Positions 1 to 8,234 of a stretch of 64,000 nucleotides of DNA are shown in pieces. Under the pieces are notes generated by a model that was not told the origin of the DNA, ran no database searches, and was given only the letters and a program-made list of their open reading frames with translations. The DNA comes from Rhodospira trueperi (GTDB lineage Bacteria > Pseudomonadota > Alphaproteobacteria > Rhodospirillales > Rhodospirillaceae): contig NZ_FNAP01000006.1 in NCBI RefSeq assembly GCF_900101965.1, positions 124,001 through 188,000 on the forward strand, written 5' to 3'. Position 1 is the first letter of the stretch. Every line of letters starts with the position of its first letter. Position numbers and translations under genes: made by a program.

Positions 1-385
1 ACATGTCGTAGACCGTCAGCGCCGCGACCGAGACGGCTGTCAGGGCCTCCATCTCGACCCCGGTGCGCCCGGTGATCCGGCAGGTGGCGGTGATCTCGAC
101 GGCGTGTTCGGCCTCGTTCAGGGCGAGGTCGACGGCGACCGACGTCAGCGCCAGCGGGTGGCACAGCGGGATCAGGTCGGCGGTGCGCTTGGCGGCCATG
201 ATGCCCGCCAGCCGCGCCACCGCCAGCACATCGCCCTTGCCGACCCGGTTGTCGCGGATCAGGGCGATGGTCTCGGGCGCCGCCGTCACACGGCCCGCCG
301 CGACGGCCTCCCGCGCCGTCTCAGCCTTGGCGGAGACGTCCACCATGACGGCGTTGCCCTGTGCATCGAAGTGCGTGAAGCTCAT
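1..385 (-). CDS. moaC: Cyclic pyranopterin monophosphate synthase MoaC (3' end beyond the window)
   Basis: MoaC converts the cyclised GTP intermediate made by MoaA into cyclic pyranopterin monophosphate, an early step of molybdenum cofactor synthesis in the cytoplasm. Reading leftward from the ATG at 385 gives 128 codons with no stop before the edge. The family signatures LIPLCHPL (about residue 71) and [10 protein letters not shown] (about residue 110) are present; full-length MoaC is about 160 residues, so roughly the last 30 are missing. An AAAGAGGC ribosome site lies just upstream of the start. Molybdenum cofactor genes fit the molybdenum-dependent nitrogenase genes at 28-36 kb, but MoaC serves other molybdoenzymes, not nitrogenase itself. 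Confidence 0.95.
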   Translation of the reverse strand, partial: MSFTHFDAQGNAVMVDVSAKAETAREAVAAGRVTAAPETIALIRDNRVGKGDVLAVARLAGIMAAKRTADLIPLCHPLALTSVAVDLALNEAEHAVEITATCRITGRTGVEMEALTAVSVAALTVYDM

Positions 386-582
386 GGTCTGCCTCTTTCC
401 TGCCGCATGGGGAGGTATACCTTATAGCAGGGAATGGGCGCTGCCGACCCATGGGGTGACATCGCCCGCCCGGACCCCTGCGCCCTGAGCCCCGAGCCTT
501 GGCGTGGACACGCGGGCGGCGGCGCGGCGCGTGGTCGCACCGAGCCCGCTGGCGGATTCATGAACCAAGGACCCCGACCCTC

Positions 583-1761
583 ATGCGCAATGCCCGGTGC
601 CGAACGGTCGCCTTCCTCTGCCTTGCCTGTCTGGCCGGTTTGTTCGTCCGTCCGGACGCGCTCGCCCAGGATGGCGGCGCGGATCCCGGCGTGGTGATCG
701 GAGATACGACGACCATACAGCTCATCGGCGACCCCGCCACGTCCTACGGGCGGGGGCGGGACCTCGTTGCCGGCTACATCGACATGGCCGGCGGGGTGAT
801 GGGCAGCAAGCCGGTGCGCATCGTCGCCCAGGACTCCGGTGGCACGGCCGACGGCGCCACGCGGGCCATCGAGTCCCTGCGTGAACAGGGTGCCGTGCTT
901 TTCATGGGCGGACTGGTGGCGGACGCCACCCTGGCGGCGGCCCGGGCAGCCGCGCCGGCGCCCTTTGTCGCCGTCGATGCCCGCCTGCCGGCGGCTCTGA
1001 TCGCGGATCAGCCCAACCTGTTCCAGATCGGGCCGTCGGCGGAAGCCCTTGGGCGCGCCCTGGCGGCGGAGGCGGCGCGCACCGGCGCCACCCGCTGGGG
1101 TGTGGTGGCTCAGGACGACTATTTCGGCCGCGCCCTCGCCCATGCCTTCTGGCGCGCGCTGCGGGCCGCGCGGCCGGAGATCGAACTGGCCCTGGAATCG
1201 TACGTGCCCACGCTGTCGGGGTCGGTCGCGCCGGCCGTCGAGCAGGTCACGGCGGCGCGGCCGGAGGGTCTGCTGTTGGGGCTGCGGGACGTCGATCTGG
1301 TGGCCTTCGCGCGGGCGGCGCGGGGCGGCGCCCTGGACGGCGCGGTGGTCATGGCCCCCCACGTTGGTACGCCGGAGATGCTGGGCGCCCTGGGTGCCGA
1401 GATCGCTGAGGGGTGGGTGACCACCGGTGCTCCGTGCTGCGAGGTGGGCGGACAGCCGCACCGGGCCTTCGCCGAGGCCTACCGCGCCGCCCATCCCGAT
1501 GGGGCGACGCCGACGGCCTCCGCGCTGTATGGCTATGTCGCCATGACTGCCCTGGCCACGGCCCTGGACGAGGCGTGGTCCGTCAAGCCGGATCGCCTCA
1601 CCGTCGCGCTGGCGGGCCTGAGCCTGTCCACGCCCATCGGGCCGATGCGGTTCGACCCCGACACGCGCCAATCGACGCTGCCCTTCTGGGTGGGCCGGGT
1701 CAGCGGCGGGCGCTTCGTGGACGCCCGGCCCGTCGATCCGGCGGTGCTCCACGGCCAGTAA
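583..1761 (+). CDS. ABC-type branched-chain amino acid/amide periplasmic binding protein
   Basis: A 392-residue periplasmic ligand-binding protein of the Leu/Ile/Val-binding (type I) fold. The start was placed at 583 because it gives a clear Sec signal peptide (MRNARC, hydrophobic FLCLACLAGLF, cleavage near ALAQ) and follows an AAGGA at 567. The mature protein opens with the typical segment in which two lobes alternate beta-strands and helices, including RGRDLVAGYIDMAGG and TRWGVVAQDDYFGRAL. No permease or ATPase genes lie beside it, so it is an orphan receptor: it may serve a distant transporter or act as a sensor lobe partner. The ligand cannot be read from the sequence. The cobO start follows 29 bases after its stop. 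Confidence 0.85.
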   Translation: MRNARCRTVAFLCLACLAGLFVRPDALAQDGGADPGVVIGDTTTIQLIGDPATSYGRGRDLVAGYIDMAGGVMGSKPVRIVAQDSGGTADGATRAIESLREQGAVLFMGGLVADATLAAARAAAPAPFVAVDARLPAALIADQPNLFQIGPSAEALGRALAAEAARTGATRWGVVAQDDYFGRALAHAFWRALRAARPEIELALESYVPTLSGSVAPAVEQVTAARPEGLLLGLRDVDLVAFARAARGGALDGAVVMAPHVGTPEMLGALGAEIAEGWVTTGAPCCEVGGQPHRAFAEAYRAAHPDGATPTASALYGYVAMTALATALDEAWSVKPDRLTVALAGLSLSTPIGPMRFDPDTRQSTLPFWVGRVSGGRFVDARPVDPAVLHGQ

Positions 1762-1790
1762 TCCGCCCGCAAACAGGGAGCCCCTGCGTC

Positions 1791-2429
1791 ATGACGACCA
1801 CCACCCCAGAAACCATCGACGACACCGTCGACGACACCAACGACCGCCACAGCGCCAAGATGCGCAAGAAAAAGGCCGCACGGGATCGCCTGATGGCCGA
1901 CAAGGCCGGCGAAAAGGGCCTGCTGATCGTTCACACCGGCCCCGGCAAGGGCAAAAGCTCGGCCGCCCTGGGCATGGTGCTGCGCTGCATCGGCCACGGC
2001 ATGCCGGTGGGCATCGTTCAGTTCATCAAGGGGGCCATGGACACCGCAGAGCGGTCGGTCCTGGAAGGATTCCCGGATCTCGTGACCGTCCGCGCCCTGG
2101 GTGAGGGCTTCACCTGGGAAACCCAGGACCGGGCCCGCGACGTGGCGGCGGCCGAACGGGCCTGGGCGGTTGCCGCCGACATGATGGCCGACCCGAAAAT
2201 TGCCATGGTGGTGCTTGATGAACTGAACGTCGTGCTGCGATATGGCTACCTGCCGGTGGCGTCGGTGCTGGAGGCCATCGCCGCGCGTCCCCCCCTGCAA
2301 CACGTGGTGGTCACCGGCCGCAACGCCGACGACGCCCTGATCGAGGCCGCTGACCTGGTGACCGAGATGAAACTGATCAAGCATCCGTTCCGCGCCGGCG
2401 TGAAGGCGCAGAAGGGGGTTGAGTTCTGA
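1791..2429 (+). CDS. cobO: Corrinoid adenosyltransferase CobO (BtuR/CobA family)
   Basis: Transfers the adenosyl group of ATP to cob(I)yrinic acid a,c-diamide, making adenosylated corrinoid in cobalamin synthesis. The 212-residue length is usual. It shows the family P-loop GPGKGKSS (residues 50-57), the GMVLRCIGHG segment, the VVLDELN strand and the C-terminal RNADDALIEAADLVTEMK region. The start ATG at 1791 gives the usual polar, charged N-terminal lead. cobQ lies 1.2 kb downstream on the same strand, and cobD and adenosylcobalamin-dependent methylmalonyl-CoA mutase are further right, so both synthesis and use of the cofactor are represented in the window. Confidence 0.95.
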   Translation: MTTTTPETIDDTVDDTNDRHSAKMRKKKAARDRLMADKAGEKGLLIVHTGPGKGKSSAALGMVLRCIGHGMPVGIVQFIKGAMDTAERSVLEGFPDLVTVRALGEGFTWETQDRARDVAAAERAWAVAADMMADPKIAMVVLDELNVVLRYGYLPVASVLEAIAARPPLQHVVVTGRNADDALIEAADLVTEMKLIKHPFRAGVKAQKGVEF

Positions 2430-2534
2430 AGCGAATCCCGAGCGATCCGGAACGAATCGCGACGATGATTTGCTGTGATACCAAATGGCCAGGGCACGAT
2501 GGGGGACTCAAAATGAACGCAACGCTCCCGAGGC
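2430..2534. repeat. Dispersed intergenic repeat, family B copy 1
   Basis: Begins directly at the cobO stop. Its first 45 bases (2430-2474) match the reverse complement of 24725-24769 at 41 of 45 positions, and the similarity continues more weakly for about 60 further bases. A third, shorter relative lies at 42865-42900. The core carries the inverted arms GCGAT and ATCGC. The copy extends into the leader of the next gene. Confidence 0.7.
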
Positions 2535-2575
2535 GCCCGAGCCGGTCCCATCCGCATCCAGAGGGAGAGAGCCCC

Positions 2576-3634
2576 GTGACCCGCCGCGTTGTCTCACACC
2601 GTCCGTTGGCCCAGGGCCTCGCGCTGACCGCCGCCCTGTGCCTTGCCGGCGCGAGCCCGGCCGTCGCCCAGGGAACGGGCGGCGCCGGAGCCGGCCAGCC
2701 GGTGCCACTGCTGCCGCCGTCGGTGGACAGCGGCACCCTGGATCCGACCCAGGGAGAGTTGGTGCGGCCGGGCACGCCGGGCTTCGATGCGCCCCCGTCG
2801 ACCGCGGAGTCCATGTCGGGGCAGGCGTCCGATCTGGGACCACCGCGCGAGGTCGGGCCGCCCCCCGGCGCCTCGACCGTTCCGATGACCGGCGATCCGG
2901 CCCTGCCGCCACCAGAGGCGCCGCCGATGCCCGAGACCGGACCCGCCGTCATGACGTCCCAGGCCGGCTCCGGTGCCGTCTCCCACGGCAGCACCGCGCC
3001 CGCCGATGCCGAGGTGATGGCCCGGGCCCGGGGCGCGCTCGCCGACGCAACCACGGCGGTGTATGACCTGCGCTGGACCAGTGGCTTCACGGACGGACTG
3101 AACGACCTGCTGTCGCGGGCGCGGGCCGTCGTGGTGATCCCCAGCTTCTTCAAGGCCGGGTTCTTCGTCGGCGGGGCCTACGGCTCCGCCCTGCTCCTGG
3201 TTCGCGACGAGGCGGGCGCGTTCTCCGACCCGGCCTTCCTGACACTGACCGCCGGCAGCCTGGGCTTCCAGTTCGGGGCCCAGGACAACAGGGTGCTGCT
3301 GCTCATCATGACGGACGACGGACTGCGGGCCATCCTCGACGACGGGTTTAAGATGGAGGCCGGGGCCAGCGTGACCTTCGGCATCGGCGGCGGCGTGTCC
3401 ACCGGCAGCACCACCGACGTCAACCATGACATCATCGCCTTTTCGCACAGCAAGGGCCTGTTCGGGGGCGGCGGGCTGGAAGGCTCGGTGTTCGAGCCGC
3501 GCCACGACTGGAACGCGGCGTTTTATACGACGCCGGGCATCACGCCCTCGCAGATCGTTCTGGAGCGCCGGGTCTCCAATCCGGAATCGCGGCCCCTGAT
3601 CGAGTCCCTGACCGCCGCCGCGCCGCCCCAGTGA
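2576..3634 (+). CDS. Exported SYLF-domain (Ysc84-like) lipid-binding protein
   Basis: A 352-residue protein. The GTG at 2576 is preferred because AGGGAGAGAG lies 6 bases upstream and translation then opens with a signal peptide ([19 protein letters not shown], cleavage after AVA). Residues 33-150 are a proline-rich, low-complexity spacer. Residues about 155-345 match the SYLF domain: [18 protein letters not shown], then [16 protein letters not shown] and [14 protein letters not shown]. In other proteins this domain binds phosphoinositides or acts as a lipid-binding module; bacterial copies are usually exported and of unknown role. It sits between cobO and cobQ, and its stop overlaps the cobQ start, so it is probably co-transcribed with cobQ. 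Confidence 0.8.
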   Translation: MTRRVVSHRPLAQGLALTAALCLAGASPAVAQGTGGAGAGQPVPLLPPSVDSGTLDPTQGELVRPGTPGFDAPPSTAESMSGQASDLGPPREVGPPPGASTVPMTGDPALPPPEAPPMPETGPAVMTSQAGSGAVSHGSTAPADAEVMARARGALADATTAVYDLRWTSGFTDGLNDLLSRARAVVVIPSFFKAGFFVGGAYGSALLLVRDEAGAFSDPAFLTLTAGSLGFQFGAQDNRVLLLIMTDDGLRAILDDGFKMEAGASVTFGIGGGVSTGSTTDVNHDIIAFSHSKGLFGGGGLEGSVFEPRHDWNAAFYTTPGITPSQIVLERRVSNPESRPLIESLTAAAPPQ

Positions 3635-5133
3635 GGGAGGTTGATCGGCTCCATGCCGTGCGCGGCCGGCGGCCGGCGCGGGCGGTGATGCTCCAGGGCA
3701 CGGGCTCCGACGTCGGCAAGTCCGTGCTGGCGGCGGGCCTGTGCCGCTGGCTGGTCCGCCAGGGGCTGAGCGTGCGTCCCTTCAAGCCGCAGAACATGTC
3801 CAACAACGCCGCCGTCACCCGGGAGGGCGGCGAGATCGGCCGCGCCCAGGCGCTCCAGGCGCGGGCCTGCGGCGTGGCGCCGTCGGTTCACATGAATCCG
3901 GTGCTGCTGAAGCCGCAGACCGACGTCGGCAGCCAGGTGGTGGTTCGGGGCGAGGTGTGGGGCAACGCGTCGGCGCGCGACTACACGGCCCTGAAACCGC
4001 GATTGATGGACGCGGTCCTGGACAGCTTCGCCCGCCTGCGCGCCGAGGCCGATGTTGTGGTCGTCGAGGGCGCCGGCAGCGCCAGCGAGGTCAACCTGCG
4101 CCCCGGCGACATCGCCAACATGGGCTTCGCCGTGGCCACCAACACGCCCGTGGTGCTGGTCGGCGACATCGACCGGGGCGGGGTGATCGCCTCCCTGGTC
4201 GGCACCTGGACGCTGTTGCCCGAGGCCGAGCGGGCCTTGCTGCGCGGCTATCTCATCAACAAGTTCCGGGGCGACCCCACCTTGTTCACCCCGGCCACGG
4301 ACATCATCGCGGATCGAGCCGGCGGGCTGCCCTGTCTGGGCGTGGTGCCGTGGTTCGAGCGTGTTCGCGATCTGCCGGCGGAGGACGCCGTGGCGCTGGA
4401 CGCGCCGCCGGCGGCACGGACGGACGCGCCGCTGAGGGTGGGTGTGTTGCGGCTGTCGCGCATCGCCAACTTCGACGACATCGACCCACTGACCGCCGAG
4501 CCCGACGTGTCGGTGGCGTTCATCCAGCCGGGGCAGGCGGTGCCGGGAGACCTGGATTTGTTGATCCTGCCCGGATCGAAGGCCACGCTGGCCGATCTGG
4601 CGTGTGTCCGTGCCCAGGGCTGGGATGGGGACGTGCTGGCTCATCACCGGCGCGGCGGGGCGGTGCTGGGCCTGTGCGCCGGCTATCAGATGCTGGGGCG
4701 GGCGGTGCGCGATCCCGACGGTATCGAGGGGCCGCCGGGGGAGGCCCCGGGCCTGGGCCTGCTCGACGTCGAGACCGTGATCGGCCCGAGCAAAACCCTG
4801 CGCGAGGGGCCATGGGGCTACGAGATGCACATGGGGGTGACCGACGGTCCCGACGCCGGGCGGCGCTGGCCCGGCGGCATGGCCGATCTGGAGGCGGTGG
4901 CCGCGCTGGGCGCCGCCAGCCCGGACGGCCGCGTCCTGGGGTGCTATCTGCACGGCCTGTTGCACCGGGACGCCACCCGCGCGGCGCTGCTGGCCGGACT
5001 GGCTCCGGGGCGGACGGCCGGTCCGGCCTTCGAGACCCGGGTCGAGGGCGCCCTGGAGGCGCTCGCCGATCATCTGGCCGCGCACGTCGACCTGCCGGTG
5101 CTGGTGCTGGGGGGCGACAGCGGGGGACCCTGA
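3631..5133 (+). CDS. cobQ: Cobyric acid synthase CobQ
   Basis: Amidates adenosylcobyrinic acid a,c-diamide at side chains b, d, e and g using glutamine and ATP. The 500 residues show the N-terminal dethiobiotin-synthetase-like ATPase ([11 protein letters not shown], about residues 21-31; [10 protein letters not shown]) and a C-terminal type 1 glutaminase domain with the nucleophile in [10 protein letters not shown] (about residue 348) and a His in GCYLHGLLH (about residue 440). The GTG at 3631 overlaps the preceding TGA by sharing GTGA, which suggests translational coupling; an in-frame GTG at 3658 or ATG at 3688 would also retain the P-loop, so the exact start is unsure. Confidence 0.93.
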   Translation: MREVDRLHAVRGRRPARAVMLQGTGSDVGKSVLAAGLCRWLVRQGLSVRPFKPQNMSNNAAVTREGGEIGRAQALQARACGVAPSVHMNPVLLKPQTDVGSQVVVRGEVWGNASARDYTALKPRLMDAVLDSFARLRAEADVVVVEGAGSASEVNLRPGDIANMGFAVATNTPVVLVGDIDRGGVIASLVGTWTLLPEAERALLRGYLINKFRGDPTLFTPATDIIADRAGGLPCLGVVPWFERVRDLPAEDAVALDAPPAARTDAPLRVGVLRLSRIANFDDIDPLTAEPDVSVAFIQPGQAVPGDLDLLILPGSKATLADLACVRAQGWDGDVLAHHRRGGAVLGLCAGYQMLGRAVRDPDGIEGPPGEAPGLGLLDVETVIGPSKTLREGPWGYEMHMGVTDGPDAGRRWPGGMADLEAVAALGAASPDGRVLGCYLHGLLHRDATRAALLAGLAPGRTAGPAFETRVEGALEALADHLAAHVDLPVLVLGGDSGGP

Positions 5134-5479
5134 CGTCGGACGGGTTCGCGCCGAAGGCTCAACCCGCCGTGTGCGGCGTTCCTCGCGGCGGGTTGCCCCG
5201 CTGCGCGGGGCGAATCCGCCCTACAGGGTTCAACTAGCGTGATCCGTCGGGCGGGTTCGCGCCCCAGGCGCAACCCGCCGCGTGCGGCGTTCCTCGTGGC
5301 GGATTGCCCCGCTTCGCGGGGCGAATCCGCCCTACAGGGTTCAACTGGCGTGATCCGTCGGACGGGTTCGCGCCGCCGGCACAACCCGCCGCGTGCGGCG
5401 CCGCCCGAACACCCAACCCCGAACGAAACAGGGCCGCACCCGAAGGCGCGGCCCCTGCAATCCGTTCGGTGTAGTCTGA
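5134..5479. repeat. Intergenic region with 111-bp tandem repeat (about 2.4 copies)
   Basis: Units begin at 5135, 5246 and 5357, giving an exact 111-base period; the third copy breaks off near 5400. Each unit carries a short hairpin of the form GCCCCGC-loop-GCGGGGC followed by GAATCCGCCCTACAGGG. The period is a multiple of three, so open frames run through it and produce repeated peptides, but codon use and the hairpins argue against coding. The region separates convergent cobQ and the PadR-like gene. Confidence 0.8.
5429..5457 (-). terminator. Probable intrinsic terminator of the PadR-like gene
   Basis: Stem GGGCCGC (5431-5437) pairs with GCGGCCC (5448-5454) around a 10-base loop. Read leftward it lies 23 bases after the stop of the 5480-6022 gene and is followed by TGTTTCG, a short T-rich tail. 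Confidence 0.55.
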
Positions 5480-6022
5480 TCAGTCGGAAAGGTTGTCGCA
5501 GAACTCTTCCAGCCAAGCCTGTCCACGCTCGGCCTGGGCGATTTCCAGATCCAGCCAAGCCTGGAAGGGGCCGCCGACCTCGCCGTGGGCGCGGCGCAAG
5601 TCGAGCAGGCGGTTCAATTCGGTTTCGCGCGCGTCCAGCAGCAGGTCGGCCTGGGCGCGCTGATCCTCCGGCGGCAGCAGGTGCAGGAAGCGGAACTTCA
5701 GCGCGGTCACCAGTTTCGACAGATCGGACGACGCCCGCAGGTTGGCGGTCAACAGGCGGCGCAGTTCCTCGCGCCCGGCCTCGGTAATCTCCAGCCGCGC
5801 CGAATCGTCCAGCATGTCCCCGGCGGACGAGGACACCAGACCCTCCACCTGCAACAGTTCCATCGAACTGCCGAGAAGGTCCAGGGACGGGCCGGTGATG
5901 CGGGTGACGAAATCGCGCACCCGGCGGGCGACGTTGGCATACGAATCGGGAGAATCCGCAATGGTGCCCAGAGCGCACAGGCGCACGGATTCCCGCGGCG
6001 TTAGCGTCTTGTCAGCAAACAT
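5480..6022 (-). CDS. PadR-like winged-helix transcriptional regulator
   Basis: 180 residues. The N-terminal half fits a PadR-type winged helix: ESVRLCALGTIADSPDSYANVARRVRDF, then LGSSMELLQVEGLV as recognition helix and wing, and LEITEAGREELRRLL. The C-terminal half is a helical region (LLPPEDQRAQADLLLDARETELNRLLDL) like the PadR dimerisation arm. The start ATG at 6022 has an AGGAGG 7 bases upstream. PadR proteins often repress a nearby operon, but no effector or membrane-pump gene adjoins it, so the target is unknown. Confidence 0.7.
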   Translation of the reverse strand: MFADKTLTPRESVRLCALGTIADSPDSYANVARRVRDFVTRITGPSLDLLGSSMELLQVEGLVSSSAGDMLDDSARLEITEAGREELRRLLTANLRASSDLSKLVTALKFRFLHLLPPEDQRAQADLLLDARETELNRLLDLRRAHGEVGGPFQAWLDLEIAQAERGQAWLEEFCDNLSD

Positions 6023-6289
6023 GGCGGCGCCTCCTGTTCATGGCCCGGGTCCCTAAATCGGTCCCGGCGGATTGATCGGCCTGTCCGCGCCGTCGCGGAC
6101 ACCGTCGCAGTGTACCGTATGCATCGTCTTACGACCGGCCAACCGACCCGGATCACCGATGATGCCAAAATAGGCTGGCACACCGACGATGCCCAAAATA
6201 TAGCACCAATCACATAAGAACGCCATAGCGCAGGATCAAGGGCACGCGGTTCGGTGGGCGCGTGTCGTGCTGGCAACAGCGGTGGGGCC

Positions 6290-6511
6290 TCAGTCCTTCG
6301 CGGCGTCGTTCATCTGGTCGACGGATCGTCCGACATCGCGAACGCCGTTTTCGGTGCTCTCGATGGTGCTGGAGGTGCTGTCCGACTTGTACTTAAGGTC
6401 CGACAGCGTGTCGTCGAGCGAATCGGCGATGGCATTGGAGCCGGTCAGGTTGGTGACGGACCGCACCAGATTCTGGGCGCCGCCGAGCATTTCGGACATT
6501 TTGCGGAACAT
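6290..6511 (-). CDS. Small hypothetical protein
   Basis: 73 residues, polar and rich in Ser, Asp and Thr, predicted to be mainly helical: MFRKMSEMLGGAQNLVRSV at the start, then an acidic middle (IADSLDDTLSDLKYKSDS) and the C-terminal VGRSVDQMNDAAKD. The start at 6511 is chosen because GGAGGACACCCG precedes it with good spacing; the reading frame stays open further upstream without another good site. There is no signal peptide or membrane segment. I do not recognise the family. Coding is supported by the ribosome site and by sensible composition, but it remains a modest call. Confidence 0.55.
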   Translation of the reverse strand: MFRKMSEMLGGAQNLVRSVTNLTGSNAIADSLDDTLSDLKYKSDSTSSTIESTENGVRDVGRSVDQMNDAAKD

Positions 6512-6851
6512 CGGGTGTCCTCCGGGGTGCGGGGGCAAACGGCCCGACGGGAAGCCGGACCCTGAGGTTTTCGGCAGGGACGGGCAGCGTACGTTGATCA
6601 GGCGACCCGGCGCAAGGCCGGTCGTTCCGCCCCCAGGGCAATCGGGTGAACGAGGATTCCCATCGCCGAGACGCAACACCAGGGCCAGAGGTCCGCGCAA
6701 AACCCGTCATCGTGAGGCGACGTCCTTGGACGCCGGCGAGGCAATGCAGGGCTTTTCATGATGTGTTCGCCCTGGGGTGCCCCCTTCTGGGGTGGGGAGT
6801 CCCCCCCCGCCCCACCAGAAGCGCGACCAACCCAGGCGGGCGGTGTTCGTC
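6512..6851. other. Intergenic region with a degenerate palindromic repeat half
   Basis: No convincing gene. Around 6698-6757 the sequence resembles one half of repeat family A (CGTCAT-TGAGG ... GGCAATGCAGGGC), as if a decayed copy. The rest shows nothing I can assign. Confidence 0.4.
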
Positions 6852-7400
6852 TCACGCCTGCGTCGGGCCGGCGCCCTTCTGTCTCTCGAAGCGTTGCTCC
6901 ACGACGCCGCCGTTCCACTGATCGACCGACATCGTGGCCACCAGCCTGAAGCCCAGGCTTTCGTAAAGATGCCGGGCGGCGTGCAAGCCCTCGAACGTGG
7001 TCAGGTAGGTCAGCGCGTAACCGCGCGCGTCGCACGCCTCAAGGGCGTGTTCCAGCAGCGACCGGCCAAGCCCGCAGCCCCGCCCCGCGCCGCCGACGAT
7101 GAACCAACGCAGATGGGCGGCCTCGTCGTCGCTGCCCGGCCCCGCGCGCGGCGCCTGAATCGTGATCGAGCCCAACAGGGCGCCCTCGCGATCACGGACG
7201 CTCAGGAGAAGGTCGCGATTCGGATCAAGGCGATCCAGGAACGCGGCCATGTCTCCGGCCACCTTGGCCTCGAAAGACCGGCCGAAGCTCCAGTGGCGGG
7301 CGTAGTATTCCATGTGGAGCGCCACCACCTCCGCCAAGATGCCGGGGCGGTATCCCTCGACGAGCGTCGCGCCCGTCGCGATGTCCTTGGGTCCACGCAT
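6852..7400 (-). CDS. GNAT-family N-acetyltransferase
   Basis: 182 residues with the GNAT fold: the beta-4 strand HLRWFIVGGAGRGCGLGRSLLEHAL holds the acetyl-CoA pyrophosphate loop (R/Q-x-x-G-x-G/A type, here RGCGLGRS), preceded by GALLGSITIQ and followed by YLTTFEGLHAARHLYESLGFRLV, the typical late helix-strand signature. The substrate cannot be inferred. The ATG at 7400 is the first start and leaves only a short N-terminal arm. It lies 84 bases downstream of the transaldolase gene on the same strand and may be co-transcribed with it. Confidence 0.85.
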   Translation of the reverse strand: MRGPKDIATGATLVEGYRPGILAEVVALHMEYYARHWSFGRSFEAKVAGDMAAFLDRLDPNRDLLLSVRDREGALLGSITIQAPRAGPGSDDEAAHLRWFIVGGAGRGCGLGRSLLEHALEACDARGYALTYLTTFEGLHAARHLYESLGFRLVATMSVDQWNGGVVEQRFERQKGAGPTQA

Positions 7401-7484
7401 GACACCGGTCCCCTTGCGGTTCGCCCCGGGCGATGCTGGCCGGGCTCGTTCCGCGTCCCGGACATCACGCCCCCGGGGCCGACG

Positions 7485-8147
7485 TCACTCTTCCGGGATC
7501 GTCTGCCCGGTCTTCTCCCAATCCGACAGGAACGCGGCCAGACCCTTGTCGGTCAGCGGGTGGGCGTACAACTGGCGCAACACCTTGGGCGGCAGCGTGA
7601 CCACGTCGGCGCCCAGGCGGCCGGCCTCGACCACATGCATGGGGTGGCGCACGGAGGCGACCAGCACTTCCGTCTTGAACGCCGGATAGTTGCTGTAGAT
7701 CGCCACGATGTCGCTGATCAGGTCCATGCCCTCGTGGCCGATGTCATCCAGTCGGCCGACGAACGGCGAAACGAATGCCGCGCCCGCCTTGGCCGCGAGA
7801 ATGGCCTGGGCGGCGGAGAAGCACAGGGTGACGTTGACCATGGTGCCCTCGTCCGACAGCGTCTTGCAGGCGCGCAGGCCGTCCGGAGTCAGCGGCAGCT
7901 TGATGGTCACGTTGGGGGCGATCTTGCGCAGCGCGCGGCCCTGGCGCAGCATGCCGTCGGTTTCGGTCGCCACCACCTCGGCGCTCACCGGGCCGGGCAC
8001 GATCTCGCAGATCTCCTTGACGATCTCGATGAAGTCGCGGCCGGTCTTGGCGGCGAGGCTGGGATTGGTGGTCACGCCGTCCACGAGGCCGGTGGCGGCG
8101 AGGTCCTGGATCTCGGCCACATCGGCCGTATCGACGAAGAACTTCAT
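7485..8147 (-). CDS. Small transaldolase / fructose-6-phosphate aldolase
   Basis: 220 residues, the size of the short transaldolase (TalC/FSA) class rather than the 320-residue classical enzyme. The Schiff-base lysine is K83 in NVTIKLPLT. Other signatures are [42 protein letters not shown] and [11 protein letters not shown]. It would catalyse dihydroxyacetone transfer in the non-oxidative pentose phosphate pathway, or aldol cleavage of fructose 6-phosphate; sequence alone does not separate these. priA is transcribed divergently 87 bases away, so both promoters must lie in 8148-8234. Confidence 0.92.
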   Translation of the reverse strand: MKFFVDTADVAEIQDLAATGLVDGVTTNPSLAAKTGRDFIEIVKEICEIVPGPVSAEVVATETDGMLRQGRALRKIAPNVTIKLPLTPDGLRACKTLSDEGTMVNVTLCFSAAQAILAAKAGAAFVSPFVGRLDDIGHEGMDLISDIVAIYSNYPAFKTEVLVASVRHPMHVVEAGRLGADVVTLPPKVLRQLYAHPLTDKGLAAFLSDWEKTGQTIPEE

Positions 8148-8234
8148 GGCGTGGGGAGGTCCCTTGACTGCTATCCGGGGCGCGGCCCGGCGAACGGCGG
8201 GTGATGGGCCGGCGCGCGGGCGGGAGTGTAGCGG

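Noticed and set aside
1500..2575. Cobalamin riboswitch upstream of cobO or cobQ
   Set aside because: The intergenic spaces are too short and I found no B12-box (GCCACTG-like) sequence there or upstream of cobD and mutA.
5070..5978. 302-codon minus-strand frame across the 111-bp repeat and the PadR-like gene
   Set aside because: Contains the repeat translated three times and an out-of-frame reading of the regulator gene; no start signal.
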